Assembly (NCBI GenBank): GCA_024220505.1 | Contig: JAKZZE010000033.1 | Location: forward strand, 1 to 64,000 | Length of the DNA: 64,000 bases | From: Rhizopus arrhizus | Lineage: Eukaryota; Mucoromycota; Mucoromycetes; Mucorales; Rhizopodaceae | Direction of reading: 5' to 3' | Shown: positions 11,036 through 22,546 of the stretch, in pieces | How positions within the stretch are numbered: position 1 is the first letter of the stretch | How the letters are laid out: every line of letters starts with the position of its first letter | Made by a program: the position numbers and the translations under genes | Notes under the pieces: generated by a model | What the model saw: the letters and a program-made list of their open reading frames with translations, nothing else | The model's database searches: none | What the model was told of the DNA's origin: nothing

Positions 11036-11984
11036 ATGTATTCACCTACACAGCAAGATTTTAACCTTGAAAATGATCATTTTTCATCAAATGGAATGAT
11101 GGGGACTCCACATACAACAGTCGGAGCTGTTCCCGTTGTACGAAACAGTCGGTTATTTAACCCATCTTATCAACTCCATCAACGTCAAAATTCATTTGGT
11201 ACAGTAGCTTCTATTGCCATGAGTCCTCCTAACCGTGGTTTACCTTACGATAATAATAACTCCCAGAACTGGTTTGGTACAAGTCTTGATTCAAATACTT
11301 CTTCATTTGGTCAGTCACCTATCTTTACTGGCATTGTATCTCCTTCTGCTTCCACCGGTCATTTGGATAATTATACTGTTAATGATGATGAAGAAGTGAA
11401 TCAAAAAAAGTAAGTAAAGTGGATGAGAAGAAAGAGAGAAAGAGATGACTTATAGATTTATGAAAGCCTTCAAGAGATATTTGAAAAAAGACGTCGAAGA
11501 AGAGAAAGTCATAACGCGGTTGAAAGAAGAAGAAGAGAAAATATAAATGACCGTATACAAGGTAAAAAAAGAAAAAGAAAAAGGAAAAGTAAGAATTATT
11601 TATATTTGTGTGATAGAATTGTGTGCTTTATTACCAGAGAGACTAATAGAAGCAGCGCCGACAAGTTCAAATGTGATGTCAGTAACTAATGGTCAAGCGA
11701 ATACGAATGGAAGAGCAATAAATAAAGGCACTATTTTGAAATTATCTGTGGACCATATTAAGGAACTACGTGAAGAAGTGACACAATATCAAGAAAGGAT
11801 AAGAGAATTAGAGCAAATGATTGAAGCAGCAAAAAAAGGGGAAATAATAAAGGATGAAAATATGAAACAATCATTTCTTAATAACAATTCATCAACAACT
11901 GAAAGATCTCACCAACAAATGGGATCGTTGCAGTTTAGTCAACAATTTAACAATTTACAAATAGGTTCAAATCATCATTCATAA
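11036..11984 (+). CDS. Basic helix-loop-helix transcription factor (278 aa)
   Basis: Three exons: 11036-11409, 11467-11561 and 11617-11984. Residues 1-125 are Ser/Asn/Pro-rich and disordered. The bHLH follows: basic region RRESHNAVERRRRENINDRI with the H-E-R pattern that contacts E-box DNA, helix 1 ELCALLPERL, a loop with an Asn/Thr-rich insert, and helix 2 NKGTILKLSVDHIKEL. This runs directly into a coiled coil (EEVTQYQERIRELEQMIEAA) like the leucine zipper of MITF/USF/SREBP-type factors. A Gln/Ser/Asn-rich tail ends the protein. The VERRRRENIND sequence puts it in the class B (CACGTG-binding) group; the specific target pathway cannot be told. The zinc-finger TFIIIA gene follows about 510 bp downstream. 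Confidence 0.9.
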
Positions 11985-12495
11985 TTTTTTTTTCTTTATT
12001 ATTCTTTTGTTTTTAAATAAATATTCATGTACTTTCTGGTTACATCTTTTATGTTTCATTTTATGCATCGTTCTATGACTAAAGTATCCAAGACCATTAC
12101 TTTTTATATCACATAGATTTGCACTAAATACCCCAAGGGTTTTGAAATGAAACTCATTCGTTTTATTTGAAAATCTTTAGCTTAGCAAAGTAAGTTATCT
12201 TTATATCTTGTTTGGATAATAAACTATAAAAAAAAAGTGAATGTCTATGAAAAAATATTTAAAACAGGTAGAGCAAAAGACAAACAACTAAAAGGGTAGT
12301 ATTTATTGGTGATTACAGTAGCAAGAGCGTCCAGTTGAAGCTTTTATCTACCAATAGATTGTGCAAGGAGTTTTTTTATGTACAAAAGAAGGATGAAATT
12401 ATTTAATGGCATTTACAAGACAAATTATGCCCGATTTCTGGCTGTCACAATAAATGAGTGATTTTTTTTCTTTTTTTCTTTTTTTTGTTTTATTA
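11985..12495. other. Intergenic between bHLH gene and TFIIIA; no gene seen
   Basis: A+T-rich with T-runs. It probably contains the bHLH 3' UTR (AATAAA-like motif near 12018) and the TFIIIA promoter, whose T-rich tract (12462-12488) precedes the start codon. Confidence 0.4.
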
Positions 12496-13790
12496 ATGGA
12501 AGAGATCGATAACAGCAACAATAATAAAAAACGAAAGATAGAGCACAAGTGCAGTTACTGTGAAAAAACATATAAAAAATTATGCAAACTTGCTGAACAC
12601 GAAAGATCTCATACAGGAGAGGTGGGCCTTTTCGTTTAATTGGTGTCAAAAGTTATTAATTGAACTTTAGAGGCCCTATGTCTGTAATTTTCCTAATTGC
12701 AGTAAAGCCTATCGTAGATCTTCTCATCTCTCTGTCCATTTAAAAAGCCATTCTAGTGTTAAGGACTTTTACTGTTCTTTTGGAAACTGTGAAGCTGCAT
12801 TCACAACAAGACAACATCTTCAACGTCATGAAAAGACACACATAGCACCTCTATTGCAGGTAAGAAGAAAAAGAAAAGATCGTCTTCTCTTTCTTACACA
12901 TGTCGATATAGTGTGATTTTCCGGGTTGTACAGAAGTATTTGCAAAGAGAGTTAAATTAAGATGGCATAAAGCCTCGCATAATAAAAACTCTCATGTTTG
13001 TGAGTGTGGTAGTACATTTGATAGTTTGCAAGCCTTAGAGAAACATCAAAACAGAGTCCATAAAAGTAAGAAAGAGAGCTATGTATTAGAAGGTTTTATC
13101 TTACTTATCAAATAGACCCTGTATTATACAACTGTGATCAATGTGGGATTGTATTCAAAAAATGGACAGAATTGCGTAAACACATTAGACATGAACACCC
13201 GATAGTTTGTAATATCTGTCAAAAGACTTATACCAAACAAAATAACTTGAGACAGCATATCAAAGAAAAGCATACAGATCAAGACCCTATCCAATGCGAG
13301 TGGCCTGGCTGCAACTCCATTCTACAATCGGTAACTGTTTTTTTATATGTGATATTGACAGAAAAGCTAAATATAGCCAAAATTTTGTAGAAAAGAAGCT
13401 ACAAGACACATGTTTCAGTGGTACATGAGCAAGACACACGCTTCAAGTGCGATACATGTGGCAAAGGGTTTCCTTATAAATCTATGTTCACAAAACATAT
13501 AGTGACTCATGTTTCAGTAAGTTTGTATATTTGGTATTTATTTGATCTAACTTTTTCTTTACTTGTAGAAAGATGTGCCTACTTTACCAAAGCAAGATTC
13601 GCCTTCATTAGCAGAAAAAATAACTGGGCATAACCATTACAAAAGAAAAAATTATTCATTAGAATGTCCATTCAAAGACTGTCAATATAAATTCACAAAT
13701 GACTATTTATTGAGAAGACATTTAGAAGGATCAATCCATACAGAAGATATCGAACTATTTAAAGCCAATAATCCTTCTACTGCTGCATAA
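12496..13790 (+). CDS. RNA polymerase III transcription factor IIIA (C2H2 zinc-finger, 343 aa)
   Basis: Six exons: 12496-12621, 12671-12859, 12912-13065, 13116-13330, 13391-13516 and 13569-13790. The product is almost entirely ten C2H2 zinc fingers, starting at CSYCEKTYKKLCKLAEHERS and ending CPFKDCQYKFTNDYLLRRHL. Several have the longer Cys-x4-Cys spacing (CNFPNC, CSFGNC, CDFPGC, CEWPGC) typical of TFIIIA, and introns often fall between fingers. TFIIIA binds the internal control region of 5S rRNA genes and 5S RNA itself. A spacer of about 40 residues separates fingers 9 and 10, as in fungal TFIIIA. Its last 14 coding bases overlap the roadblock gene on the other strand. Confidence 0.85.
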
Positions 13791-14239
13791 CCTCTAATGG
13801 GTTTTGAATGACAATCAACAAGTAATCTTGGTCTATCAAGTAAAGTCAGTATGTGTATAGAAAAAAAGATAAATAGAATTATACCCGGTGCAACCATGAT
13901 TTCGTGTTTCTTGGTTCTTAGACGTAAGAATGTCAAGTCATTCTACACATTAAAAAAGTGAATAATCATTACAAAATAAAGCTGTATTTATCGTACTTGG
14001 TCATCTAGCGTCTTGACTGTCGCTCTTGCTTGCTGAATAAGAGAAGCAATCAAATGGCCATACTGTTTACTCATCTCTTGGTCTAAAGTTGAACGAATAG
14101 CTGCTCCTTCACTGTTTATAATCACAACAGCTTTTACACCTTTCTTACTAGATATACGCTTTATCGTTTCCTCTACATCAAACGTCTTCAAAAGAGTTGA
14201 GTTTATATAAATACAGTCTTTCTTTTCTGGTTACCATTT
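13777..14239 (-). CDS. Dynein light chain, roadblock/LC7 family (101 aa)
   Basis: Four exons: 14239-14237, 14185-13997, 13942-13885 and 13832-13777. The first exon consists of the ATG alone, followed by a 51-nt intron. Typical roadblock sequence: VEETIKRISSKKGVKAVVII, STLDQEMSKQYGHLIASLI, NDLTFLRLRTKKHEIMVAP and DQDYLLIVIQNP. Length matches the family (about 96-105 aa). These proteins dimerise and link dynein intermediate chains to cargo. The coding end overlaps the TFIIIA coding end by 14 bp on the opposite strand. It diverges from the Ase1/PRC1-like gene with a 348-bp intergenic region. Confidence 0.9.
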
Positions 14240-14587
14240 TAAATAATTGGGGGTATATGTAATACAGTTAAACACAAGAGAAAAGAGCAACCATTTTTTA
14301 TTTTCTTGAAGGACCACACCTAGTCGGACATACAAAATAGATGCTACGCTTAAACTGGGAGAGAGAGAAAGAAAAACATAAAAGAGACAGAACAGGACGA
14401 AAAGAATGAGGCACAGTCCTCTTACTGCCTAAGAAAAGACTGTTTAAGCTATATCGTTAAATAATTTTCTTTTGTGGTTTTACAGAATACATACACAATA
14501 AGGGGAAGGAACCGAAGGAACAAACACTTTTTATTTTCGTGTCGGAAACAAGATTTTTTTTTATTTTTACTTTGTTTAGTAGATTCA

Positions 14588-16778
14588 ATGGATAAACTTA
14601 TCAATCACCTCAACGATCAAATTGAAAAAATAAACTTGACTACGAGTGAAATTGGACTATCACATGAGTTGAAGGAAGACAAAATTAAAAGTTTTATGGA
14701 AGCAATTGAACAGTTTGCAAGTGATCAGTGCGCACTTGTTGAAAAAGAAAAACAAGAAATAATCAAAGCAACTGAAAATACTCACAGATCAATATTATCA
14801 TATAAACGGCTCATGGGCGAATATGTAGCAAACACAGCCATTATTGATCCAAACAAATCACTCAAAGATAATTTGCAAGAAATGCAACAAGAATTAATAC
14901 AGGTGAAAGAGGTAAACGCCCTTTCTTTTTTATTTCTCCTCTCTATTGATTGACACTATTATGATTAGAAATATAATGAAAAGCTGTTACACGTACAAGG
15001 TAAGAATATCTAATGAAATACAAGCAAATCGATTCAACTAAATAATTTTAAAGAACTGCATACACAATTGGGAGCACTAAGCAGCGCGTTAGGCAATTTT
15101 GTAAATAAGAACTTGATCGCAACAACAGAGATAGATGTGTCATCTTTAGCTGTTAACAGTCTAGAGGATGAACTACAGCGTGCAGAACATGAATATGCAA
15201 ACAGAAAGGCCTTGGTAGATCATTCTGTGAATGAGATGTGTAATATACTAGCCACATTAGGCCTGGATACAACACAAAATAAAAGAGACAGTCTGATTAT
15301 GGAATATCATTTGGAAACAAACCCAACCAACAAGATGAAATTATGCAACATGTTTGTATCGGACGATAACATGAGTTGGATCGCTCAAAGAAATGCAGAG
15401 GTAGGAAAAACAAGAAAGCGACTCTATTATACTCACTGATAGCATTAGCTAAAAGAGATCAAGGAAAAAATCGAAGGTCGTAAAGAAGAATTAACGCAAA
15501 AATTAAAGCATCTTTGGAACAGATTACGAATCGATCAAGAAGAATGTGAAGTATTTCTAATGGCTAACAGAGGGTTGACTCAAGAAGAGTTGATGTGTTA
15601 TGAACAAGAGCTCCAAAGATTACTTGTGTTGAAACAGGATCGTATTGGTGAATTTATTGAGAGAGCAAGAGAAGAACTAAAATTGTTGTGGGATCAATTG
15701 TATTATTCAGAAACTCAAAGACAGCATTTCCTTCCTGCCTATTCAAGTAAAAAACAAGTCATGTATAAAAAAGACCTATCTAACCACTCAACACTTAGGT
15801 GAATTGACTGATGAAGTACTAGAGGCACATGAAAATGAAATATCACGACTTCGACTTGAAGTAGAAGATTCAAAATATATCCTGGACCGTATTGATAAAT
15901 ATATGCAGCTAAAAGAAGAAATTGAAGAATTTGAAGCCTCAACAAGAGATCCCAACAGACTGTTTGGAAAAGGTCAACGAGATCCAGGACGTTTACTTCG
16001 TGAAGAAAAGTTTAGAAAACGCGTCGATCGTGAGCTGCCCAAGGTAACGCACGTGTTTTTATATGATCTGCCGTGAAATAACTTGTGTATAGTTGAGAAT
16101 GGAGCTTGAAGGCTCATTGCTAGAATATGAAGCATTGAAAAGTCGTCCTTTCTTGGTCAACGGTAAACCTTACTTGGATGTTATTTATGAAGCAAAGGAA
16201 ACAGTACAACAAAAAGTAAAAAAAAAAAAAAAAAAAAAAAGAGGAACTGTACATGATACATTGTATATTGACTGTGAAATAATAGCCAGCTGTGACCACA
16301 CCCAAGACACCTAAAAGAGAAACAATTCCTCGCAAACCATTTACAAGCCCAAGAACGACATCTAATAAATACCACATGTTCAACACACCACAGTTCAATC
16401 GAACACAGACTTATCATACAACCACAGAACTAAAACCAACAAGGATAGACAACTCAATTAGCATTTTGCATCGCGTAAGAGAAAGAAATATTCGAAAGAG
16501 ACCTCAAAAACCTATACGAAAAGGACATTTTGGAAGTGATGACGATGATATTGAAGAAGAAGCTGAAAAAATAATTGTAAATCAAAATGGAAGGAATCAG
16601 GCAAAGGTAAAGATTGCTTACGCCCTTGATTTCTTTTATTAAATAGAATGAATAGCAAACATCCATAAAACAAAGACAAGTGGATGCTGAATTTGAAAGC
16701 GATGATAATTTAGGCGTAAATCTTGATATATTTGATGATGGGCCTGATTTCAGTGACATGTCAGATATTGATTCATGA
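14588..16778 (+). CDS. Microtubule-bundling protein of the Ase1/PRC1/MAP65 family (603 aa)
   Basis: Eight exons: 14588-14911, 14969-14999, 15054-15400, 15449-15746, 15799-16043, 16093-16215, 16286-16606 and 16656-16778. The first two thirds are long coiled-coil/spectrin-like helices (dimerisation). The conserved microtubule-binding core includes LKLLWDQLYYSETQR, ILDRIDKYMQLKEEIEEFEA and the family signature RDPNRLFGKGQRDPGRLLRE, then EEKFRKRVDRELPKL. The C-terminus is basic with TPKTP repeats (likely CDK sites), then acidic. Such proteins crosslink antiparallel microtubules in the spindle midzone. The intron 16216-16285 contains an A-run of 22. Phase is consistent through all exons. Confidence 0.9.
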
Positions 16779-16939
16779 ATACACTGTGGGAATATATACT
16801 AGAGCAAATAAAAAAATATTTACTATGTATGTGTCTGCGTGTGTCACCACTTGGTGTGCGTGGGAAAATAAGTGGATTGACCATCCTCTCTCTCTCTCTC
16901 TCTCTTTTTTTTTTTTCCTTTTCTCTTTTTTTATACGAA

Positions 16940-19257
16940 ATGTTATCTTTGAGAGCATTAAACCAAGTTAGAACAGGAATCATAAAAAACACTAAACCTG
17001 CTATTACAACTCTATTTAAGTCTCATTATCATTCGTTCCATGAAGATAATGCTTCTGTGATACCTAATATTGTCGAAACGGCCAGTGCTTCCTTTAAGGT
17101 AAAAAAAAAGAAAGAAAATGAAATGATAGATGAAACATGGATTGCTGATTCATGTCACAAAAGGAAAACGCAGAGAAAATGCAAAAACTAGTGGATGACT
17201 TAAATTTGAAAACTGAAAAAATCAAGTTGGGTAAGTTTGATGTGAATACATGAAGAAAATAAAAGACTAAATAAAAAACAAGGTGGAGGGGAATCAGCAC
17301 GCCAAAGACATTTGTCTCGTAAGAAGATGCTTCCAAGAGATAGGTAAAGTTGTACATGAGTTGAAGATATCATATTAAACAGCTTGTACATTAGAATCAA
17401 TCGATTATTAGATCCAAAGTAACTATAAACAAAAGAAAAAAGCAGAAAAAGGCTTACAAGTAAATTGTGATATAGTTCTCCTTTCCTTGAACTATCTGCT
17501 TTAGCTGGCTATGAGCTATATGAAGATGCTGTGCCTGCAGGTGGTATTATCACCGGTATTGGACGCGTCCAAGGGTAAGGTTTTTAATGGTGATGAAAGA
17601 GTACCGTGGGAAACTAACTGAGTTTCAATAGAGTCGAATGCATGATTGTAGCTAATGATCCCACTGTTAAGGTAAGAAAAAAAAAAAAAAAAAAAAAAAA
17701 AGCAATATGCTATAAGCAAGAGGTTATACTTAAAGTTAAACTAGGGAGGTTCATATTATCCTATTACAGGTAATTGAAAAAGAGAAAGTTGCGTGTATAA
17801 AAATATATAAACCTTTAAACATCTAGTAAAAAAGCATTTACGTGCTCAAGAAATAGCTAAAGATAATAACCTTCCTTGTATTTATCTTGGTAAAGAGAGA
17901 AAAGAGAAACTAAAAACAAAAAATCAGTGAATTCATTTCTTTCCCCCCCTTTTTTTTCTGCTTTGTTAGTTGATTCTGGTGGTGCCAATCTTCCCAGACA
18001 AGCCGATGTATTCCCTGATCGTGAGCACTTTGGTCGAATTTTCTTCAATCAGGCCAATATGTCTGCTCAAGGGATTCCCCAGATTGCTGCAGTGATGGGA
18101 TCCTGTACTGCAGGTGGTGCTTATGTGCCTGCTATGGCGGATGAAAGTATCATTGTTCGAAAGCAAGGCACGATCTTCTTGGCCGGTCCACCTCTGGTCA
18201 AGGCTGCCATTGGGGAAACGATCAGTCCGGAGGATTTGGGTGGTGCAGATCTTCACTGCAAGACATCTGGTGTGACGGATCATTATGCCTTGGATGATGA
18301 GCATGCTCTTGTCTTGGCTCGTAGAGTGGTGAGCACATTAAATAGAGTCAAAAAGCCTCAATTGGACTTGCGAAGCCCAGAAGATCCCTTGTATTCTCCT
18401 GATGAAATTGGAGGTATTGTGGGAGATAATTTGAAAAAGCCTTTTGATAGCAAGAATATTATTGCTCGAATTGTGGATGGCAGCCGATTTGCTGAATTTA
18501 AGGAGCATTACGGAACCACTTTAGTGACTGGTAGATATAGAAAAAAGGAGAGGAGAAATTGAAAAGAACAGAAATTGATGATTTGTATAGGTTTTGCCCA
18601 CATTCACGGTTATCCCGTGGGTGTTATAGCCAACAATGGTATCCTATTTTCTGAATCAGCCTTAAAAGGTGCTCACTTTATTGAATTATGCTCTCAAAGA
18701 GGTATTCCTATCGTCTTCCTTCAGAATATTACTGGTTTCATGGTAGGTTCTACCGCAGAAGCTGGTGGTATTGCAAAGAATGGCGCTAAGCTAGTCAATG
18801 CTGTCTCATGTGCCAAAGTACCCAAGTTTACGGTGATTACAGGAGGTAGTTTTGGTGCTGGTAACTATGGTATGTGTGGCCGAGCTTACTCACCAAGATT
18901 CTTATGGATGTGGCCTGTAAGTGGATTGACTTTATTTAAGAAAAAAAAATTAATTCTATATAGAATGCTCGTATCTCTGTCATGGGAGGTGAGCAAAGTG
19001 CTAATGTATTGGCTCAAATCACAAGAGAAAGTAAGGCTAAAAAGGGAGAATCTTGGTCGGATGAAGAGCAAGAAAAGTTCATGGCACCTATTCGTGCTAA
19101 ATATGAAGCTGAAGGACATCCTTATTATTCAAGTGCTCGTTTATGGGATGATGGTGTCATTAACCCTAGAGATACTAGAGATATCCTTGGGTTATCATTA
19201 AGTGCATCTTTAAATGCACCTATTGAAAAGACAAACTTTGGTGTGTTTAGAATGTAA
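16940..19257 (+). CDS. MCC2: Methylcrotonoyl-CoA carboxylase beta chain, mitochondrial (572 aa)
   Basis: Carboxyltransferase subunit of the biotin enzyme of leucine degradation. Eleven exons: 16940-17098, 17164-17230, 17283-17343, 17395-17418 (24 nt), 17476-17574, 17632-17671, 17745-17769 (25 nt), 17827-17889, 17970-18530, 18591-18916 and 18964-19257. The N-terminus ([17 protein letters not shown]) is basic and serine-containing like a mitochondrial presequence. The carboxyltransferase crotonase-fold landmarks are all present: [78 protein letters not shown] and [12 protein letters not shown]. The biotin carboxylase alpha subunit is not in the window. COA5/PET191 starts 67 bp downstream. Confidence 0.95.
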
Positions 19258-19324
19258 TAAAAGATAGAATTTTTAACCGGGGATCCAAAGCATAATTTCT
19301 TTCTTTTTTTTTTATATAATAAAG

Positions 19325-19586
19325 ATGCCTTCCTCATGTAAAGAGATTAGAGAAGAGCTCATTGAGTGTATGCTCAAGTCGAAATGTGTTTTGAAAGGAA
19401 ATACTATAAAGGAATGTTTTCAACCAGAACATAAAAACGATGTACCTGAAGAATGCCTAAGTATCAAGAAAAGCTTTGCAGAATGTCGAAGAGGAATGGT
19501 AATGTTAAAGATTCTATTGATTTTTTGTTAAATGTCTTTTATAGATAGATCCACGTATGCGATTTCGCGGAAATAAGACACAGTAA
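19325..19586 (+). CDS. PET191: Cytochrome c oxidase assembly factor PET191/COA5 (71 aa)
   Basis: Two exons: 19325-19498 and 19545-19586. A small twin Cx9C-type protein of the mitochondrial intermembrane space needed for complex IV assembly. Visible features: PSSCKEIREELIECMLKSKC, later NVPEEC-like VPEECLSIKKSFAECRRGM, and the highly conserved end DPRMRFRGNK. Size and motif order match PET191/COA5. Exon 1 starts 67 bp after MCC2, so its promoter must be very short or shared. It ends 66 bp from the BET3 stop codon on the other strand. Confidence 0.93.
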
Positions 19587-19652
19587 AATGATTTGGTTAT
19601 TTTTCTCGCTATCTTTTTTTTTTTAATAAAAACAAATGTATACAAAGATATA

Positions 19653-20453
19653 TCAATCTTCTCCAACCGGAACTTCTTCTTCCAAGTATCGAACTAATTT
19701 CACACGCATCTCAGTTGCTTCATCACCGCGAAGTGTATCGCTTATGAATTGAGCTTCAACTTGCATTTGAACCTAAATATGAAATGTTTCTTAGTAAAGC
19801 TTCTCTATTTTATTTTATTTTACCATCTCCAAGGCACCGCGTAAAACACCACAGTATATATTTGAATACCACAGTCCACCTTCTAATGCTTCATCAGGCA
19901 ATTCAACAAAGTCTGTCAAGGGATTCTCGTCAAAAATAAGTGAAAACTCCTTATTGTCAGTTGACCAGTTGGTAACAGTGGGTGTGATGTTGAGAAACAT
20001 TTTGAATCCAACCTAAATTGAAAGAGTTAATACAGCATCTCAAATAGGTTCTGTAATAAATAATAACCTTTGATATTGCTTCTGCAGTGTCTTTAAACTC
20101 TGAGCAGCGAGTGATGCCGGATCGAGCAAGAAAGTCTTCAATCATTCTTTGTCCAATGTTATATCCCCTTTTTTTTTTAAAAAAAAAAATGTTAAAGTTT
20201 CATGTCAAACTCTTATTTTTAAACTACATTTTTTCTAATTGTTTGTTGACTTCAGTGTAATCTTCAAAGTCTTTTACGAGCTGAACAACTAAAGAACCAT
20301 AAGTTAAAGTGAACAACTCTGCATTCTATCAGTAAATACAGTTTAAATAAATGCTTATGAATTATTGAAAGAAGTTACTATTTTATCCACTTTGGTCTTC
20401 CACACTTCTTCACCTAGTGTTTTATATTGTTTTACTGTAGAAGAAGATGACAT
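19653..20453 (-). CDS. BET3: TRAPP complex subunit BET3/TRAPPC3 (193 aa)
   Basis: Core subunit of the TRAPP Rab-GEF complexes in ER-Golgi traffic. Five exons: 20453-20379, 20325-20228, 20167-20068, 20012-19824 and 19772-19653. Sequence follows BET3 from end to end: [36 protein letters not shown] (with the buried Cys nearby in TRCSEF), [48 protein letters not shown]. Some donors are weak (GTTATT, GTAGTT). The 7-kb transposon ends only 60 bp upstream of the start codon, so the native promoter is truncated or replaced. Confidence 0.94.
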
Positions 20454-20800
20454 TTTTCTATCTTTTTTTTAAAAAAAAAAATAAAAAGGAAAAATTAAAA
20501 AAAAAGGCACATACACTCTTTCCAGAAAGTAAATTCGCTCTTGTCGGAAAGTAAATACAGCCAATGACGAGAACAGAATTCATGTTGCACGACAAATAAA
20601 TTCGCCCTGGTGGAAAATGATTTCATCAGATGGCAAGAACAAAATTCATGTTGTACGAAATGTAAATTCGTATTCGCTGACAAATAGGATGTCTTGTTGC
20701 CAAGAATATTTAGCCTTGGCATCATTGGATATAAAAGTGCACACCAAGTACTCCTCTTCCTTTTATTTCTCTTCCACAATTACACCAAAACCGCATCATA

Positions 20801-22110
20801 ATGAACATTCAATTCTTGTATGAAAATGGGAAAGGTTCTGTCGTCGACGAGTATGGCAGGGCTGAACCGATGGATTATATTGTTGATGAGGAGCAGTTTC
20901 GTCTTGAAACATTGAGTTCTCATACACAATACTTAGCTCAACTACCTCTGGAGAACGAGAAAACGGTAGAGGCAATGCAAGTGGAAAAGGAGGTAAAGCC
21001 TGGCAGTGATCTTGTTATGGGGGAAACATCTATGAAGCGAAATTATACACGCTATTCTGATCAGGATAAAGTGAGGTTCTTTAAGCTGTTGTTTGAGAAA
21101 TGTCTGAGCGCGGCTGCTGCTGCTGCAAAACAGCTTGGGATTCACGTTCGTACAGCGCAAAAATGGGCTGAACAGTACGAGAGGGATCCTGATAATATCT
21201 TTGAGAAAAGGAGAAAGACTGGTCGTCCACGCATTCTCAATGAGGAGCACAAAAAAAGTTATTCTTGAGTGTATTGATGCGAACCCTTCAGTCGTCTTGG
21301 ACGACCTGATGAAGCACTTACGACAAGTATTCACAGAATTAAAAGTATCCAAAAGTACCTTGTTTGATTTTGTAAAAAAGCACTGCATCTTGTCTCTCAA
21401 AAAAGCTCGTTTTCAACCCGTAGATCGGAACAGCGAGGAAAAGATTCAAGAACGCCTGGATTGGATTCATAAATGGGAAAAAAACAGACATGGATTTTAC
21501 GACCAACTGCGTCTTCCTTGATGAATCTGCATTTCATATTAATTTGAAACGTAGTATGGCATGGTCAAAGAAAGGCTCCCCTGCAGTGGTCACAGTTCCC
21601 AAAACACGAGCAAAAACAACAACCATTTTAGGTGCAATTTCTGCCCAAGGTCTGATTAAATGTAGCCTCAGGCTTCCTCAGCCTCCATCCAATAAAAAGA
21701 GAAAGCGAGGAGAAGACATTGGGCGTGTGAGCAAAGGGACAGTTACGGGACACTATGTTAGTTTTCTAAAAGCCACGATGGATGAAATGGACCAGTATCC
21801 ACATATGAAAGGCCATTACCTCGTGATGGATAATGCTCCAATCCATACATCGGTTGATATAGCTAAATATGTAGAATCTCGCGGTTACCGCTGTGTCTAT
21901 TTGCCGTCCTATTCTCCTGAACTTAATCCAATTGAACAGTTTTGGTCAGTGGTTAAGAGTAAAGTCAAACGAAACAAGCTACTGGAAACTGAGACACTTA
22001 TGACAAGAATCAGTGAGGCATCTAATAGTTTGACGCTGAGCGATTTTAAAGGGTTTGTTGGGCATTCTCACAAATGCTTGGACAAGTGTCGTAACAGGCA
22101 AGCACTCTGA
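20801..22110 (+). pseudogene. Tc1/mariner/IS630-type DD34E transposase, copy 1 (two +1 frame breaks)
   Basis: Read across frames: N-terminal acidic segment, helix-turn-helix region (SAAAAAAKQLGIHVRTAQKW) followed by GRPR, a second HTH-like region (VSKSTLFDFVKKHCI), then the DDE catalytic core. Acidic triad: D in VFLDESAF, D in LVMDNAPIHTS and E in SPELNPIEQFW; 34 residues separate the last two. The frame shifts by +1 at two seven-A runs, about 21250-21256 (after EEHKK) and 21478-21486 (after WEK). Removing one A at each restores a single protein of about 436 aa. Either both are inactivating, or expression relies on slippage at A7. No intron explains them. Confidence 0.85.
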
Positions 22111-22132
22111 AGATCTTATTCATGGTCAATGC

Positions 22133-22188
<56 letters not shown>

Positions 22189-22381
22189 GCACAGGATTTC
22201 TACCAAAGGATTGCGGTTGCGCCGTGAATATAGCACCGAGTTGCGTTTGGCACCATTTGCTATAGGCTTTCTAAATCGGCCCATGATCACCATATACAAC
22301 CTTTCGCTGATGGAATGGCATGTCGACGAGCTTGTTCATCCCATAATTGGCGAGCCGAAGTCCCAACAAATGTGGTATTCG

Positions 22382-22507
22382 TGTTATCCATGCTATCCAT
22401 GCTATCCGTGCTATCCGTGTTATCCGTGCTATCCGTGTTATCCGTGCTATCCGTGTTATCCGTGCTATCCGTGTTATCCGTGCTATCCGTGTTATCCGTG
22501 CTATCCG
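22382..22507. repeat. 9-bp minisatellite, 14 units
   Basis: Fourteen tandem units of TGYTATCCR, mostly alternating TGCTATCCG and TGTTATCCG (an 18-bp higher-order period). It lies 39 bp from the inner end of the left arm. The matching array in the right arm has 10 units. Apparent repetitive ORFs in several frames here come from the repeat, not from coding. Confidence 0.95.
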
Positions 22508-22546
22508 TGCCATGTTCCCATATGAAACAGAAATGTATGACAAGGT

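Larger units (their letters stand above)
20514..22546 (+). repeat. Left arm of the inverted repeat
   Basis: Contains, in order: the terminal repeat; subterminal direct repeats (20571-20592 and 20637-20658, 20 of 22 matching, sharing ATTCATGTTG), which are plausible transposase-binding sites; the transposase gene 20801-22110; a 50-base A-run at 22136-22185; about 195 bp of unrelated sequence; a 9-bp minisatellite at 22382-22507; and about 40 bp to the inner junction. The translated segments are identical to those of the right arm. Confidence 0.85.

Noticed and set aside
21250..21486. Introns explaining the transposase frame shifts
   Set aside because: No GT-AG pair of plausible length spans the A7 runs while preserving the conserved residues on both sides.
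22382..22507. CRISPR-like array
   Set aside because: Tandem 9-bp units without spacers in a eukaryotic transposon; a minisatellite.
22055..22525. ORFs encoding Cys-Tyr-Pro, Leu-Ser-Val and Ile-Arg-Ala repeats in both arms
   Set aside because: They are the three translations of the 9-bp minisatellite, open in many frames only because the unit is a multiple of three without stops.
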